DNA of 64,000 nucleotides from Marinifilaceae bacterium (GTDB lineage Bacteria; Bacteroidota; Bacteroidia; Bacteroidales; Marinifilaceae): NCBI GenBank assembly GCA_025210485.1, contig JAOARN010000151.1, positions 1 to 64,000 of the forward strand, read 5' to 3'. Shown piece by piece: positions 40,531 to 48,967 of this stretch (position 1 is its first letter; each line of letters starts with the position of its first letter). The notes under the pieces were generated by a model. It saw only the letters and a program-made list of their open reading frames with translations, ran no database searches and was not told where the DNA came from. The position numbers and the translations under genes were made by a program.

Positions 40531-41670
40531 ATGAATTTTAGTTTAACGAAAGAACAGGAATTATTTCAACAAATGATTAGGTCATTTGCTGAGAACGAGG
40601 TGAAACCTCTTGCTGCTGAAATTGACGAGCAAGAAAGATTTCCAGTTGAAACTGTAGAAAAAATGGCAAAAATTGGAATTATGGGTATTCCAATTCCAAA
40701 ACAATATGGCGGCGCTGGAGGTGACAATGTAATGTATGCAATGGCTGTAGAAGAGCTTTCTGCTGCTTGTGCTACAACTGGCGTAGTTGTTTCAGCACAC
40801 ACTTCATTATGTGCAGCTCCAATTCTTGAACATGGTACAGAAGATCAAAAACAAAAGTATCTTCCAAAACTAGCTAGTGGCGAATGGGTAGGTGCATTTG
40901 GTTTAACAGAACCTAATGCCGGAACTGATGCTGCTGGACAACAAACTACAGCAGTTGAAGATGGTGAAAATTACATCTTAAACGGAAGCAAAATCTTCAT
41001 TACAAATGCAGAATATGCTCATGTTTATGTAGTTTTTGCAATGACTGACAAGTCAAAAGGAACTCGTGGTATTTCAGCTTTCATAGTTGAAAAAGACACC
41101 CCAGGATTCTCAATTGGTAAGAAAGAGAAAAAAATGGGTATTAGAGGTTCCGCAACTTGTGAATTAATTTTTGAAAATTGTATCATCCCTAAAACAAATT
41201 TATTAGGAAAAATAAATAAGGGATTCTCTGTTGCAATGAAAACTTTAGATGGTGGACGTATTGGTATTGCTGCCCAAGCAGTAGGTATCGCACAAGGAGC
41301 TATCACAGAAACTGTTAAATACGTAAAAGAACGTAAACAATTTGGTAGAGCTATTGCAAACTTCCAAAACACACAGTTCCAACTTGCTGATATGACTACT
41401 AAAACAGAAGCATCTAGAATGTTAGTTCGAAAAGCAGCAAACAAAAAAGATCTTAAAGTTCCTTACTCTGTAGATGCAGCAATGTGTAAATTATACGCTG
41501 CTGAAACAGCAATGGAAGTGACAGGAAAAGCTGTTCAACTACATGGAGGTTACGGATATACACGTGAGTATCCTGTAGAAAGAATGATGAGAGATGCTAA
41601 GATTACTGAAATTTACGAAGGAACTTCGGAAGTTCAAAGAATGGTAATCGCTGCAGATTTATTAAAATAA
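40531..41670 (+). CDS. Short-chain acyl-CoA dehydrogenase (butyryl-CoA type)
   Basis: A 379-residue FAD-dependent acyl-CoA dehydrogenase. The start at MNFSLTKEQELFQQ is the family N-terminus; the frame opens three codons earlier at 40522. Motifs seen include FGLTEPNAGTDAAGQQTTA (FAD/substrate loop), GIRGSATCEL, QLHGGYGYTREYPVERMMRDAKI and the catalytic Glu of IYEGTSEVQRMV near the C-terminus. The short-chain type and the etfB-etfA genes next door fit a Bcd-ETF module: it either oxidises acyl-CoA and passes electrons to the quinone pool, or reduces crotonyl-CoA. The direction is not decided by sequence. Confidence 0.9.
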   Translation: MNFSLTKEQELFQQMIRSFAENEVKPLAAEIDEQERFPVETVEKMAKIGIMGIPIPKQYGGAGGDNVMYAMAVEELSAACATTGVVVSAHTSLCAAPILEHGTEDQKQKYLPKLASGEWVGAFGLTEPNAGTDAAGQQTTAVEDGENYILNGSKIFITNAEYAHVYVVFAMTDKSKGTRGISAFIVEKDTPGFSIGKKEKKMGIRGSATCELIFENCIIPKTNLLGKINKGFSVAMKTLDGGRIGIAAQAVGIAQGAITETVKYVKERKQFGRAIANFQNTQFQLADMTTKTEASRMLVRKAANKKDLKVPYSVDAAMCKLYAAETAMEVTGKAVQLHGGYGYTREYPVERMMRDAKITEIYEGTSEVQRMVIAADLLK

Positions 41671-41752
41671 TACTCCCTTAAGAAGGAATATTATTCTTAA
41701 TATATAATTTCAATATAAATCAGAGAAATCTGGAAATTTAAAATTCACAAAG

Positions 41753-42538
41753 ATGAAAATAGTAGTATGTATTAAGCAAGTGCCTGATACAACCGAAATA
41801 AAGATAGATCCAAAAACAGGTACACTTATCCGTGACGGAGTTCCTAGTATTATGAACCCAGACGATAAGAGTGGTCTTGAAATGGCATTACAGCTTAAAG
41901 ATAAATTCAATGCAGAAGTAACAGTTATCACTATGGGTCCTCCACAGGCTGATCTTATCCTTAGAGAAGCTTTTGCTATGGGAGCTGATAGAGCAATCTT
42001 GTTAACTGACAGAAAATTTGCAGGAGCAGATACATTAGCAACTTCACACGCATTAGCTGGAGCATTAAAACAAATCGATTTCGATTTATTAATCACTGGT
42101 AGACAAGCAATTGATGGCGATACTGCTCAGGTAGGTCCTCAAATCGCTGAACACCTTGATTTACCACAAGTTTCATATCTTGAAGATTTAAAATTTGATG
42201 GAAACAACACCTTCACTATGAGAAGACATACTGAAGAAGGTTATCAAATTCTAGAAGTAGAAGGACCTTGTGTTGTAACAGTTTTATCTTCTGCAAACAC
42301 TGCTCGTTATATGAATGTTGCAGGTATAGTTGAAGCTTATAAGAAAGAAGTAGAAATTTGGGGATTTGACAATATCGATGTAGAAGAACCAAAATTGGGT
42401 CTTAAGGGATCTCCAACAAGAGTACATAAAGCTTTTGCTCGCGGATTAAAACCAGCTGGTGAATTATACGAAGTAGAAACAGACGAAGCAGTTGGATTGA
42501 TTATTAAGAAATTACAAGAAAAATTCATTTTGAAATAA
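41753..42538 (+). CDS. etfB: Electron transfer flavoprotein subunit beta
   Basis: A 261-residue ETF beta subunit, which binds AMP or a second FAD and pairs with EtfA. The N-terminus MKIVVCIKQVPDTTEIKIDPKTGTLIRDG and the following SIMNPDDKSGLEMALQLKD are characteristic. GADRAILLTDRKFAGADTLATS, LLITGRQAIDGDTAQVGPQIAEHL and the recognition-loop segment around VEGPCVVTVLS are conserved. It lies 82 bp after the dehydrogenase and 8 bp before etfA, giving one operon. Confidence 0.94.
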   Translation: MKIVVCIKQVPDTTEIKIDPKTGTLIRDGVPSIMNPDDKSGLEMALQLKDKFNAEVTVITMGPPQADLILREAFAMGADRAILLTDRKFAGADTLATSHALAGALKQIDFDLLITGRQAIDGDTAQVGPQIAEHLDLPQVSYLEDLKFDGNNTFTMRRHTEEGYQILEVEGPCVVTVLSSANTARYMNVAGIVEAYKKEVEIWGFDNIDVEEPKLGLKGSPTRVHKAFARGLKPAGELYEVETDEAVGLIIKKLQEKFILK

Positions 42539-42546
42539 CCTAGGCT

Positions 42547-43533
42547 ATGAATATCGAAGAATATAAAGGAATATACGTTTTTGTAGAACAAAGAAATGGG
42601 GTTATTCAAAACGTAGGACTAGAATTATTAGGTCAGGCTAGAAGATTAGCTGATCAAGTAAATGAAAAAGTACACGCAATATTATTAGGTCACGAAATTA
42701 AAAATCTAGCTAATGATTTAATCGCATTCGGTGCTGATGAAGTTATCGTTGCTGACAATGCGGAGCTTAAGGACTACTTAACAGAACCTTACACTCAAGC
42801 TATTGTACAAATCATTAACGAAAGAAAACCAGATGCTCTATTAATTGGAGCAACTACTATTGGTAGAGATCTAGGACCTAGAGTATCGGCTAGAGTAGAA
42901 ACTGGTTTAACTGCTGACTGTACAAAAATAGAAATTGGCGAAAAAGGAGAACTTCTAATGACTCGTCCTGCTTTTGGAGGTAACTTAATGGCGACTATTA
43001 TTTGTCCAAACCACCGTCCTCAAATGGGTACTGTTCGTCCAGGAGTATTATTCGCAATGGATAAAGACGAATCTAGAACTGGTGAAATAACAGATTTAGA
43101 AATCAATTTCAACAAATCTAAATTCAAAGTTAAATTAATTGAAAACGTATCAGAAGATACTGATTTGATTGACATCACTCAAGCTAAAATATTAGTTTCA
43201 GGTGGTAGAGGATTAGGAAACAACTTTGATGATCTTGTAAAATTAGCTGATGTACTAGATGCTGAGGTTTCGGCTTCAAGAGCAATGGTAGATGCTGGTC
43301 ATGTAGGTCATGAACGTCAAGTTGGTCAAACTGGTAAAACAGTACGTCCTGATTTATATTTTGCATTTGGTATTTCTGGAGCAATCCAACACGTTGCTGG
43401 TATGGAAGATTCAGAATTAATCGTAGCTGTTAATAAAGATAAAGATGCTCCTATCTTCCAAGTAGCAGATCTTGGAATCGTTGGTGATGCAAAACTTATC
43501 ATCAAGAAACTAACAGAAAGATTGAATAAATAA
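42547..43533 (+). CDS. etfA: Electron transfer flavoprotein subunit alpha
   Basis: A 328-residue EtfA that holds the FAD exchanging electrons with the acyl-CoA dehydrogenase. The FAD-binding C-terminal half has the signature [19 protein letters not shown], then [20 protein letters not shown] and [16 protein letters not shown]. The N-terminal domain includes [20 protein letters not shown]. It ends the operon before a strong terminator shared with the sigma factor gene. Confidence 0.94.
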   Translation: MNIEEYKGIYVFVEQRNGVIQNVGLELLGQARRLADQVNEKVHAILLGHEIKNLANDLIAFGADEVIVADNAELKDYLTEPYTQAIVQIINERKPDALLIGATTIGRDLGPRVSARVETGLTADCTKIEIGEKGELLMTRPAFGGNLMATIICPNHRPQMGTVRPGVLFAMDKDESRTGEITDLEINFNKSKFKVKLIENVSEDTDLIDITQAKILVSGGRGLGNNFDDLVKLADVLDAEVSASRAMVDAGHVGHERQVGQTGKTVRPDLYFAFGISGAIQHVAGMEDSELIVAVNKDKDAPIFQVADLGIVGDAKLIIKKLTERLNK

Positions 43534-43563
43534 TTTTATCAAAATATACTGCTAGACAGAAAT

Positions 43564-43598
43564 AAAAAAGCGAAGAAATTAATCTTCGCTTTTTTTTT
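43564..43598. terminator. Bidirectional terminator between etfA and the sigma factor gene
   Basis: The stem AAAAAAGCGAAGA / TCTTCGCTTTTTT with a short loop and long T-run lies between convergent genes. Confidence 0.92.
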
Positions 43599-43605
43599 AT
43601 TGTAT

Positions 43606-44481
43606 TCAAAATAGATTTCCACCTAAAAAACTCTTTAGATTCTTGCTTCTAAAATTAGACTTCATTTTTCGAATAGCTTTTTCTTTAATTTGCCTAACAC
43701 GCTCTCTGGTAAGACTAAACTCCTTACCTATTTCCTCCAACGAGTGAGGAGTATTGCCAGCCAAGCCAAAATAAAAACGTATAATCGAAGCCTCCCTCTT
43801 TGATAATGTCATTAAAGCACGTTCGATTTCTTTTCGCAGCGAATCAATCATCAAAGGCTTATCAGGACTTATTTCATCATTTGATAACAGAACATCATAC
43901 ATATTATTTTCCTCATCAGGATTCAATGGAGCATCCATAGAAACATGTCGTCCAGATGCTTTTAAAGCATCCTTTACATCTTTAGGACTAATTTCTAATA
44001 CATTTGCTATCTCCTCTGTTGAAGGCTCACGCTGATGCTCTTGCTCTAACTGAGCAAAAGTTTTATTTATTTTTGTGATAGAACCAATTTTATTTAATGG
44101 CAATCTAACAATCCTAGCTTGCTCTGCCAAAGCCTGCAGAATAGACTGTCTTATCCACCATACAGCATAGGAAATAAACTTAAAACCACGTGTTTCATCA
44201 AATCTCTGCGCTGCTTTAATAAGCCCCAGATTCCCTTCATTTATCAAATCAGAAAGGCTCAATCCTTGGTTTTGATACTGCTTTGACACAGATACCACAA
44301 AACGCAGATTCGATTTAATCAATCTATCCAAGGCTCTTCTATCTCCAGACTTAATACGCCTTGCTAATAATACTTCTTCCTCGGCAGAAATAAGTTCTAC
44401 CTTCCCAATTTCATGCAAATACTTATCAAGAGACATTGTTTCTCGATTAGTCACCTGCTTAGTAATTTTTAACTGTCTCAT
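43606..44481 (-). CDS. RpoD-type sigma-70 factor (Bacteroidota primary sigma family)
   Basis: A 291-residue group 1/2 sigma factor starting at [22 protein letters not shown], the standard N-terminus in Bacteroidota; the frame opens seven codons earlier. Region 2 ([47 protein letters not shown]) and region 4.2 ([27 protein letters not shown]) are intact. It would recognise promoters with the TAnnTTTG / TTTG elements. Region 4.1 and the linker ([39 protein letters not shown]) deviate from the usual RpoD, so it may be a second, alternative RpoD paralogue. Which one it is needs the rest of the genome. Confidence 0.85.
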   Translation of the reverse strand: MRQLKITKQVTNRETMSLDKYLHEIGKVELISAEEEVLLARRIKSGDRRALDRLIKSNLRFVVSVSKQYQNQGLSLSDLINEGNLGLIKAAQRFDETRGFKFISYAVWWIRQSILQALAEQARIVRLPLNKIGSITKINKTFAQLEQEHQREPSTEEIANVLEISPKDVKDALKASGRHVSMDAPLNPDEENNMYDVLLSNDEISPDKPLMIDSLRKEIERALMTLSKREASIIRFYFGLAGNTPHSLEEIGKEFSLTRERVRQIKEKAIRKMKSNFRSKNLKSFLGGNLF

Positions 44482-45118
44482 AGTGGTTATTAATAATAGC
44501 AATAAAGAAAGTACAATAATTATAATCTTAGTTTACGGACTCTTCTAAAAATAAAATTCTGAATTGAAAATCGAATATAATAAAATAACCCACCAATATG
44601 TAGAATACAGATTTATAGTATTTTAAACAATTTACATACTACATTATAAACTAGTAGTTCAAAACAAAAAAATAGAATCTTATATCTAAGATTTTTTTCA
44701 ACTAGGTCAATATATTGTTTTAAATATATACAGTTATATTAAATTCATTATATTAACTTAATTTTAATACTATACAATGCTTTAATTTTGAGCTCACGAA
44801 TATAAAGCATCATATTAATATAAACTAATTTATGATTATGATATTTGTTAAACAAAACACTACAGCTAAACGAATATATTTAGTATAATATTATAGTTCA
44901 ACATTAAATGATTAATAAAAAATCATAATAAGTTGTCACATAACTCTTGGTATACGTTTTTAAAATATAAAAGGTTATGATTTTGTTTATGTTTTTTTAA
45001 AAAATCATTCGATTTATCATATTAAAACTAATTGAATAGGTATACGGCGAAAAGATTAAATAGGTTACATTAGATTCAAAATTTTAATACTTTTAACAGT
45101 TGCATTATTCAATATATC
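44482..45118. other. AT-rich intergenic region between the sigma factor gene and the actE-like gene
   Basis: About 640 bp without a gene, extremely AT-rich. It should hold the sigma factor promoter and the 3' end of the upstream minus-strand transcript. No strong hairpin terminator for the actE-like gene was found. Confidence 0.4.
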
Positions 45119-45691
45119 TTATTTTTTTTGCAATACATTTTTCACATAAGAACTAATAAGCCATCTTTCGTGGCTATTAACTTGCACATTATGGGCAGCC
45201 ATTATTCCATAACCTACGCTTATGACATGATAAATATCCGCATCAGATACGGTTTTCATTTTCTCGGATATCAAACTTTTTGGAGGATAATTATATAAAC
45301 CTCGTAAAAATAAATCTCCTTTTCCATCTCCTTTTTCTCCATGACAATATATACAGTATGATTTGTATAAACTTTCACCCAAAAACAAATTTGCCTGAGT
45401 ATTTTCAATAGGATTCTTTGTCATACCTGCAAAGACAAGTCGACTAGAGTCAGTCTTTTCAATCTCATAAAAATCATAATCTCGAGCTATTGTATTTTCA
45501 GCTGCCTGTCTCATACCTACACTATCCTCGAAAAAATTATTTTGTGAATATGTTTCATAGGATCTTGATTCTTTCATATCTGGAAAATATGTGTATGATC
45601 TAGAATTTCTATTATAGTCACAAGAAGATAGAAAATAGGACACAAGAATAAAACACATACAAGTATATATATATCTGCGTCTTAGTATCAT
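45119..45691 (-). CDS. actE: Alternative complex III cytochrome c subunit, ActE-like lipoprotein
   Basis: A 190-residue predicted lipoprotein: hydrophobic start and lipobox FLSSC at about residue 24. The haem c motif CIYCH is near residue 117 in SYCIYCHGEKGDGKG, and a candidate axial Met lies in GYGIMAAH, where other ActE proteins have MPSY-like sequence. It fits ActE, the mono-haem subunit that passes electrons out of the alternative complex III. It is the last gene of the cluster and separated from the ActF-like gene by 210 bp, whereas the usual order has E before F. Confidence 0.78.
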   Translation of the reverse strand: MILRRRYIYTCMCFILVSYFLSSCDYNRNSRSYTYFPDMKESRSYETYSQNNFFEDSVGMRQAAENTIARDYDFYEIEKTDSSRLVFAGMTKNPIENTQANLFLGESLYKSYCIYCHGEKGDGKGDLFLRGLYNYPPKSLISEKMKTVSDADIYHVISVGYGIMAAHNVQVNSHERWLISSYVKNVLQKK

Positions 45692-45901
45692 ATTATTAAA
45701 TTTAATAATTATTTTGTATGATTCAAATATTTTTTTAAATATTTTTATCTTTTATTTAATTATTTACAATTCAAATCATTACTGACGAAAGATTAAAACA
45801 GCTTTAGTTTCAGTAGAAACTAGTCGCACACTTACGAATTAAAACACTTTAAAACAAAGGATATCTAAGGAAACTTTATCGTATCACACCACCATACTCC
45901 T
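45692..45901. other. Intergenic spacer in the act operon, with a stem-loop
   Basis: 210 bp between the ActF- and ActE-like genes. A perfect hairpin TAGTTTC-AGTA-GAAACTA lies at 45805-45822 without a T-run, so it is more likely an RNA processing or stability element than a terminator. A separate promoter for actE cannot be excluded. Confidence 0.4.
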
Positions 45902-47062
45902 CTAATGTAAATTTGCACTCTCCTGAAAATAAGGATGATTTCGACAGATAATATTTTTCTTAGCTAAAGAGTAAATAGAAATGATAATAAAAAGTAAACA
46001 AAAACTAAGAGCTAATCCTATATCGCTTAAGCCAAAATCAGGATACTCTGAAAGCACACCAGGCGTTACCATTAGATACACATTCATCCATTGTCCAATA
46101 ATAACAACAATAGATACAACTGCAAGCCAATTAAGATTTCGTTTTGAATCCCGAGTCATCAATGCTAATAATGGAAAAAGAAAACATAAAACTGGGACCG
46201 TAAAGAATAAAATAGGATAGTCATAAAGTCGTTCGGTGTAATATATTGTTTCCTCTGGAATATGACCATACCAAATTAACATATACTGAAAATACCACAA
46301 ATACATCCAAAAGATGCTGAATCCAAAAACATATTTTCCTAAATCATGTAAATGTGCCTTTGTCACTAGTTTAAAATCATGTTGCTTAATCAGATAATAA
46401 AGAAAAAGGATAATACATGATATACCACTTACAAGTATTCCTATAAAGACATACCACGAAAAAAGTGTACTAAACCAATGTGCATCTATCGACATAATCC
46501 AATCCCATGAGAAGACAGCTTGCGTAATTGCAAAACTAACTAAAAAAAGAGCTGAGTATAATTTTGTCTTATTAAAGTGACTTAGATTATAAACCTCATC
46601 CATTTTGTAATTATAACTTTTTAAAAGATAAGATAAAATCAACCATATTGCCAAACAAACTACAGTTCGAATAGTGAAAAATGGCACATTCAAATAAGCC
46701 GTTTTTTTTAGTAATATATAATCATTGTATGCAATATTAGTCCATTCGAAAATTGAATCAAGACCAAAAAGCATCAATAGAAAAAACACTGCTGATACAG
46801 GTAAAAAAGATGAAATTGCCATAGGTATTCTCATAATTATTACATGCCATCCTGACCATGCAATATTATGCAATGCTAAAAACAATATTCCTGACAAAGC
46901 AAGAAATAAAAAGAATATGTTATTTGTCAACAGACTACACCATATATGTTGATATGATGGTCTTTCAATAATTATTCCTAAAAAGAATATAAAGATTGAT
47001 GCAAATAATGCAATCAGCAAGATCAATTTTAGCTTCGAACTTAGTATTATTTTATCTTCCAT
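45902..47062 (-). CDS. actF: Alternative complex III membrane subunit, ActF-like
   Basis: A 386-residue integral membrane protein with about ten helices: hydrophobic stretches occur from LKLILLIALFASIFIFFLGII to the C-terminal IGLALSFCLLFIIISIYS. The family-typical AVFSWDWIMSIDAHWFSTLFSWYVFIGI lies in the middle. ActF is the quinol-side membrane subunit resembling a shortened ActC/NrfD. Its ATG overlaps the actD stop codon by one base (TGATG), indicating translational coupling. It precedes, not follows, the actE-like gene. Confidence 0.85.
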   Translation of the reverse strand: MEDKIILSSKLKLILLIALFASIFIFFLGIIIERPSYQHIWCSLLTNNIFFLFLALSGILFLALHNIAWSGWHVIIMRIPMAISSFLPVSAVFFLLMLFGLDSIFEWTNIAYNDYILLKKTAYLNVPFFTIRTVVCLAIWLILSYLLKSYNYKMDEVYNLSHFNKTKLYSALFLVSFAITQAVFSWDWIMSIDAHWFSTLFSWYVFIGILVSGISCIILFLYYLIKQHDFKLVTKAHLHDLGKYVFGFSIFWMYLWYFQYMLIWYGHIPEETIYYTERLYDYPILFFTVPVLCFLFPLLALMTRDSKRNLNWLAVVSIVVIIGQWMNVYLMVTPGVLSEYPDFGLSDIGLALSFCLLFIIISIYSLAKKNIICRNHPYFQESANLH

Positions 47063-47586
47063 CAGTCCATAGTTTTATTTTCAACTAAAGCCTTATCGTA
47101 TCTTAGGATCAATTTTTCGAAATCCATACCTGCATCCTTAATATCAATAGCAGACAAGACAATAGTAAAAAGATTATCTGTATTTTCCATTTTATAAATT
47201 CTGGTTCTTGCTCCAGGTCCTATATTTGAACTAATAAAAAAAACAAGCACCATAGATATTGCTGCAAACAAAATAGTAATTTCAAAACTTATTGGTATAA
47301 ATGAAGGAATAGACAAATGTGGCTTCCCTCCTATTATTAAGGGGTAATCAAGTACAAAAGCCCATGCCTGAAATACGAATGACAGAACAGCTCCAATCGC
47401 CCCACCTATAAATGCAACTACTGGTATTCTAGATCTTTTTAAACCTAAAAGTTCGTCAAGACCATGAATAGGAAAAGGGCTAATTAGATCTGTAATTTTA
47501 ATATTTTGATTTTGCAAATCTAAAACTGCGTCTTGCAACTGTTCCTCATCCTCAAAAGAAATCATAATCATCTTATCCATAATCAA
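47062..47586 (-). CDS. actD: Alternative complex III subunit ActD (DUF3341)
   Basis: A 174-residue protein with an N-terminal soluble domain (DKMIMISFEDEEQLQDAVLDL) and two membrane helices: IPVVAFIGGAIGAVLSFVFQAW (about 71-92) and the stretch around ISFEITILFAAISMVLVFFI (about 115-135). The segment ISPFPIHGLDELLGLKRSRIP is diagnostic for DUF3341. ActD is a small membrane-anchored subunit of alternative complex III with no cofactor. It lies 13 bp after actC. Confidence 0.88.
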   Translation of the reverse strand: MIMDKMIMISFEDEEQLQDAVLDLQNQNIKITDLISPFPIHGLDELLGLKRSRIPVVAFIGGAIGAVLSFVFQAWAFVLDYPLIIGGKPHLSIPSFIPISFEITILFAAISMVLVFFISSNIGPGARTRIYKMENTDNLFTIVLSAIDIKDAGMDFEKLILRYDKALVENKTMD

Positions 47587-47599
47587 CTAAATTTCATAA

Positions 47600-48961
47600 T
47601 TATAATTTTTTCATATTATCTGAAGAGCTTTTTAAAATACTCTTAACCTCTGCAACTGCAATTACTGGAAATGTTCGTATAAAAATCAGATAGCAAGTGA
47701 AAAATAAACCAAGACTACCTATAAAGATTCCAACTTCAACCAATGTTGCTGTATACATACTCCAACTCGATGGAATATAATCTCTATGCAGAGAAGTAAC
47801 GATTATAACAAATCGTTCAAACCACATCCCTATATTTATAAGTATTGATATAATAAAAGTTAGTTTTAAATTTCTTCTATATCTCTTAACCCAAAATATT
47901 TGTGGACTTATTAAATTACAAAACATCATAATGGCATAAGCCCACCAGTATGGTCCTGTAGCTCTATTAAGAAAAGCATATTGTTCATACTCTACGCCAG
48001 AATACCATGCTATAAACAATTCTGTCAAATAGGCAATGCCAACTATAGAACCTGTTGCAATCAGTATTTTATTCATACTTTCGACATGACCAACTGTTAT
48101 ATAATTCTCAAGATTCAAGACTTTTCGGGTTATTATTAGCAGTGTCAACACCATAGCAAAACCAGAAAAAATAGCTCCTGCCACAAAATAAGGTGGAAAT
48201 ATAGTTGTATGCCAGCCAGGAATAATCGAAGTTGCAAAATCTGCACTCACAATACTATGAACCGACAATACTAGAGGTGCTGCCAAACCAGCCAAAATCA
48301 AACTAATACTTTCATGTCTTTGCCAATTTTTTGCGCTACCAATCCAACCAAAACTCAAAGCTTTATATATTTTTGATTTAAAGCCAAATCTAAACTTATC
48401 TCTAATGCTAGCTATATCAGGAATCAAACCTATATACCAAAACAATAACGAAACAGTAAAATATGTGCTAATGGCAAATACATCCCACAAAAGAGGGGAA
48501 TTAAAATTTACCCATAAGCCTCTAGTATTTGGATAAGGAAAAATAAAAAACGCTAAAGCCAATCTACCCATATGTATTAAAGGGAAAATTCCGGCACACA
48601 TCACTGCAAATATTGTCATTGCCTCGGCTGCTCTATTAATACTAGTTCTCCATTTCTGTCGAAACAAAAGTAATATTGCAGATATGAAAGTTCCTGCATG
48701 TCCTATTCCAACCCACCAGACAAAGTTTGTTATTCCCCAACCCCAACCAATAGTTTTATTTACACCCCATAAACCTATTCCTTTCCATACGGTCAGAACC
48801 ATACAAAAAACACCAATACATAAACTTCCTATTGATATTAAAAGCCCTATAAACCATAATTTACCTGGCTTTGTTTTTATGGGAGCCGCAATATCATCAG
48901 TTATTTGCTTATATGTTTTTTTCCCTGTTATTAATGCCTCTCGTATATTTGAAGTATACAT
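47600..48961 (-). CDS. actC: Alternative complex III membrane subunit ActC (NrfD-like)
   Basis: A 453-residue NrfD/PsrC-type membrane protein with about ten helices, housing the quinol site of alternative complex III. NrfD-type segments seen include WGITNFVWWVGIGHAGTFISAILLLFRQKWRTSINRAAEAMT and PGWHTTIFPPYFVAGAIFSGFAMVL. It is 6 bp after actB and 13 bp before actD. It would take electrons from menaquinol and pass them to the iron-sulfur domain of ActB. Confidence 0.9.
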   Translation of the reverse strand: MYTSNIREALITGKKTYKQITDDIAAPIKTKPGKLWFIGLLISIGSLCIGVFCMVLTVWKGIGLWGVNKTIGWGWGITNFVWWVGIGHAGTFISAILLLFRQKWRTSINRAAEAMTIFAVMCAGIFPLIHMGRLALAFFIFPYPNTRGLWVNFNSPLLWDVFAISTYFTVSLLFWYIGLIPDIASIRDKFRFGFKSKIYKALSFGWIGSAKNWQRHESISLILAGLAAPLVLSVHSIVSADFATSIIPGWHTTIFPPYFVAGAIFSGFAMVLTLLIITRKVLNLENYITVGHVESMNKILIATGSIVGIAYLTELFIAWYSGVEYEQYAFLNRATGPYWWAYAIMMFCNLISPQIFWVKRYRRNLKLTFIISILINIGMWFERFVIIVTSLHRDYIPSSWSMYTATLVEVGIFIGSLGLFFTCYLIFIRTFPVIAVAEVKSILKSSSDNMKKL

Positions 48962-48967
48962 ACTTAT

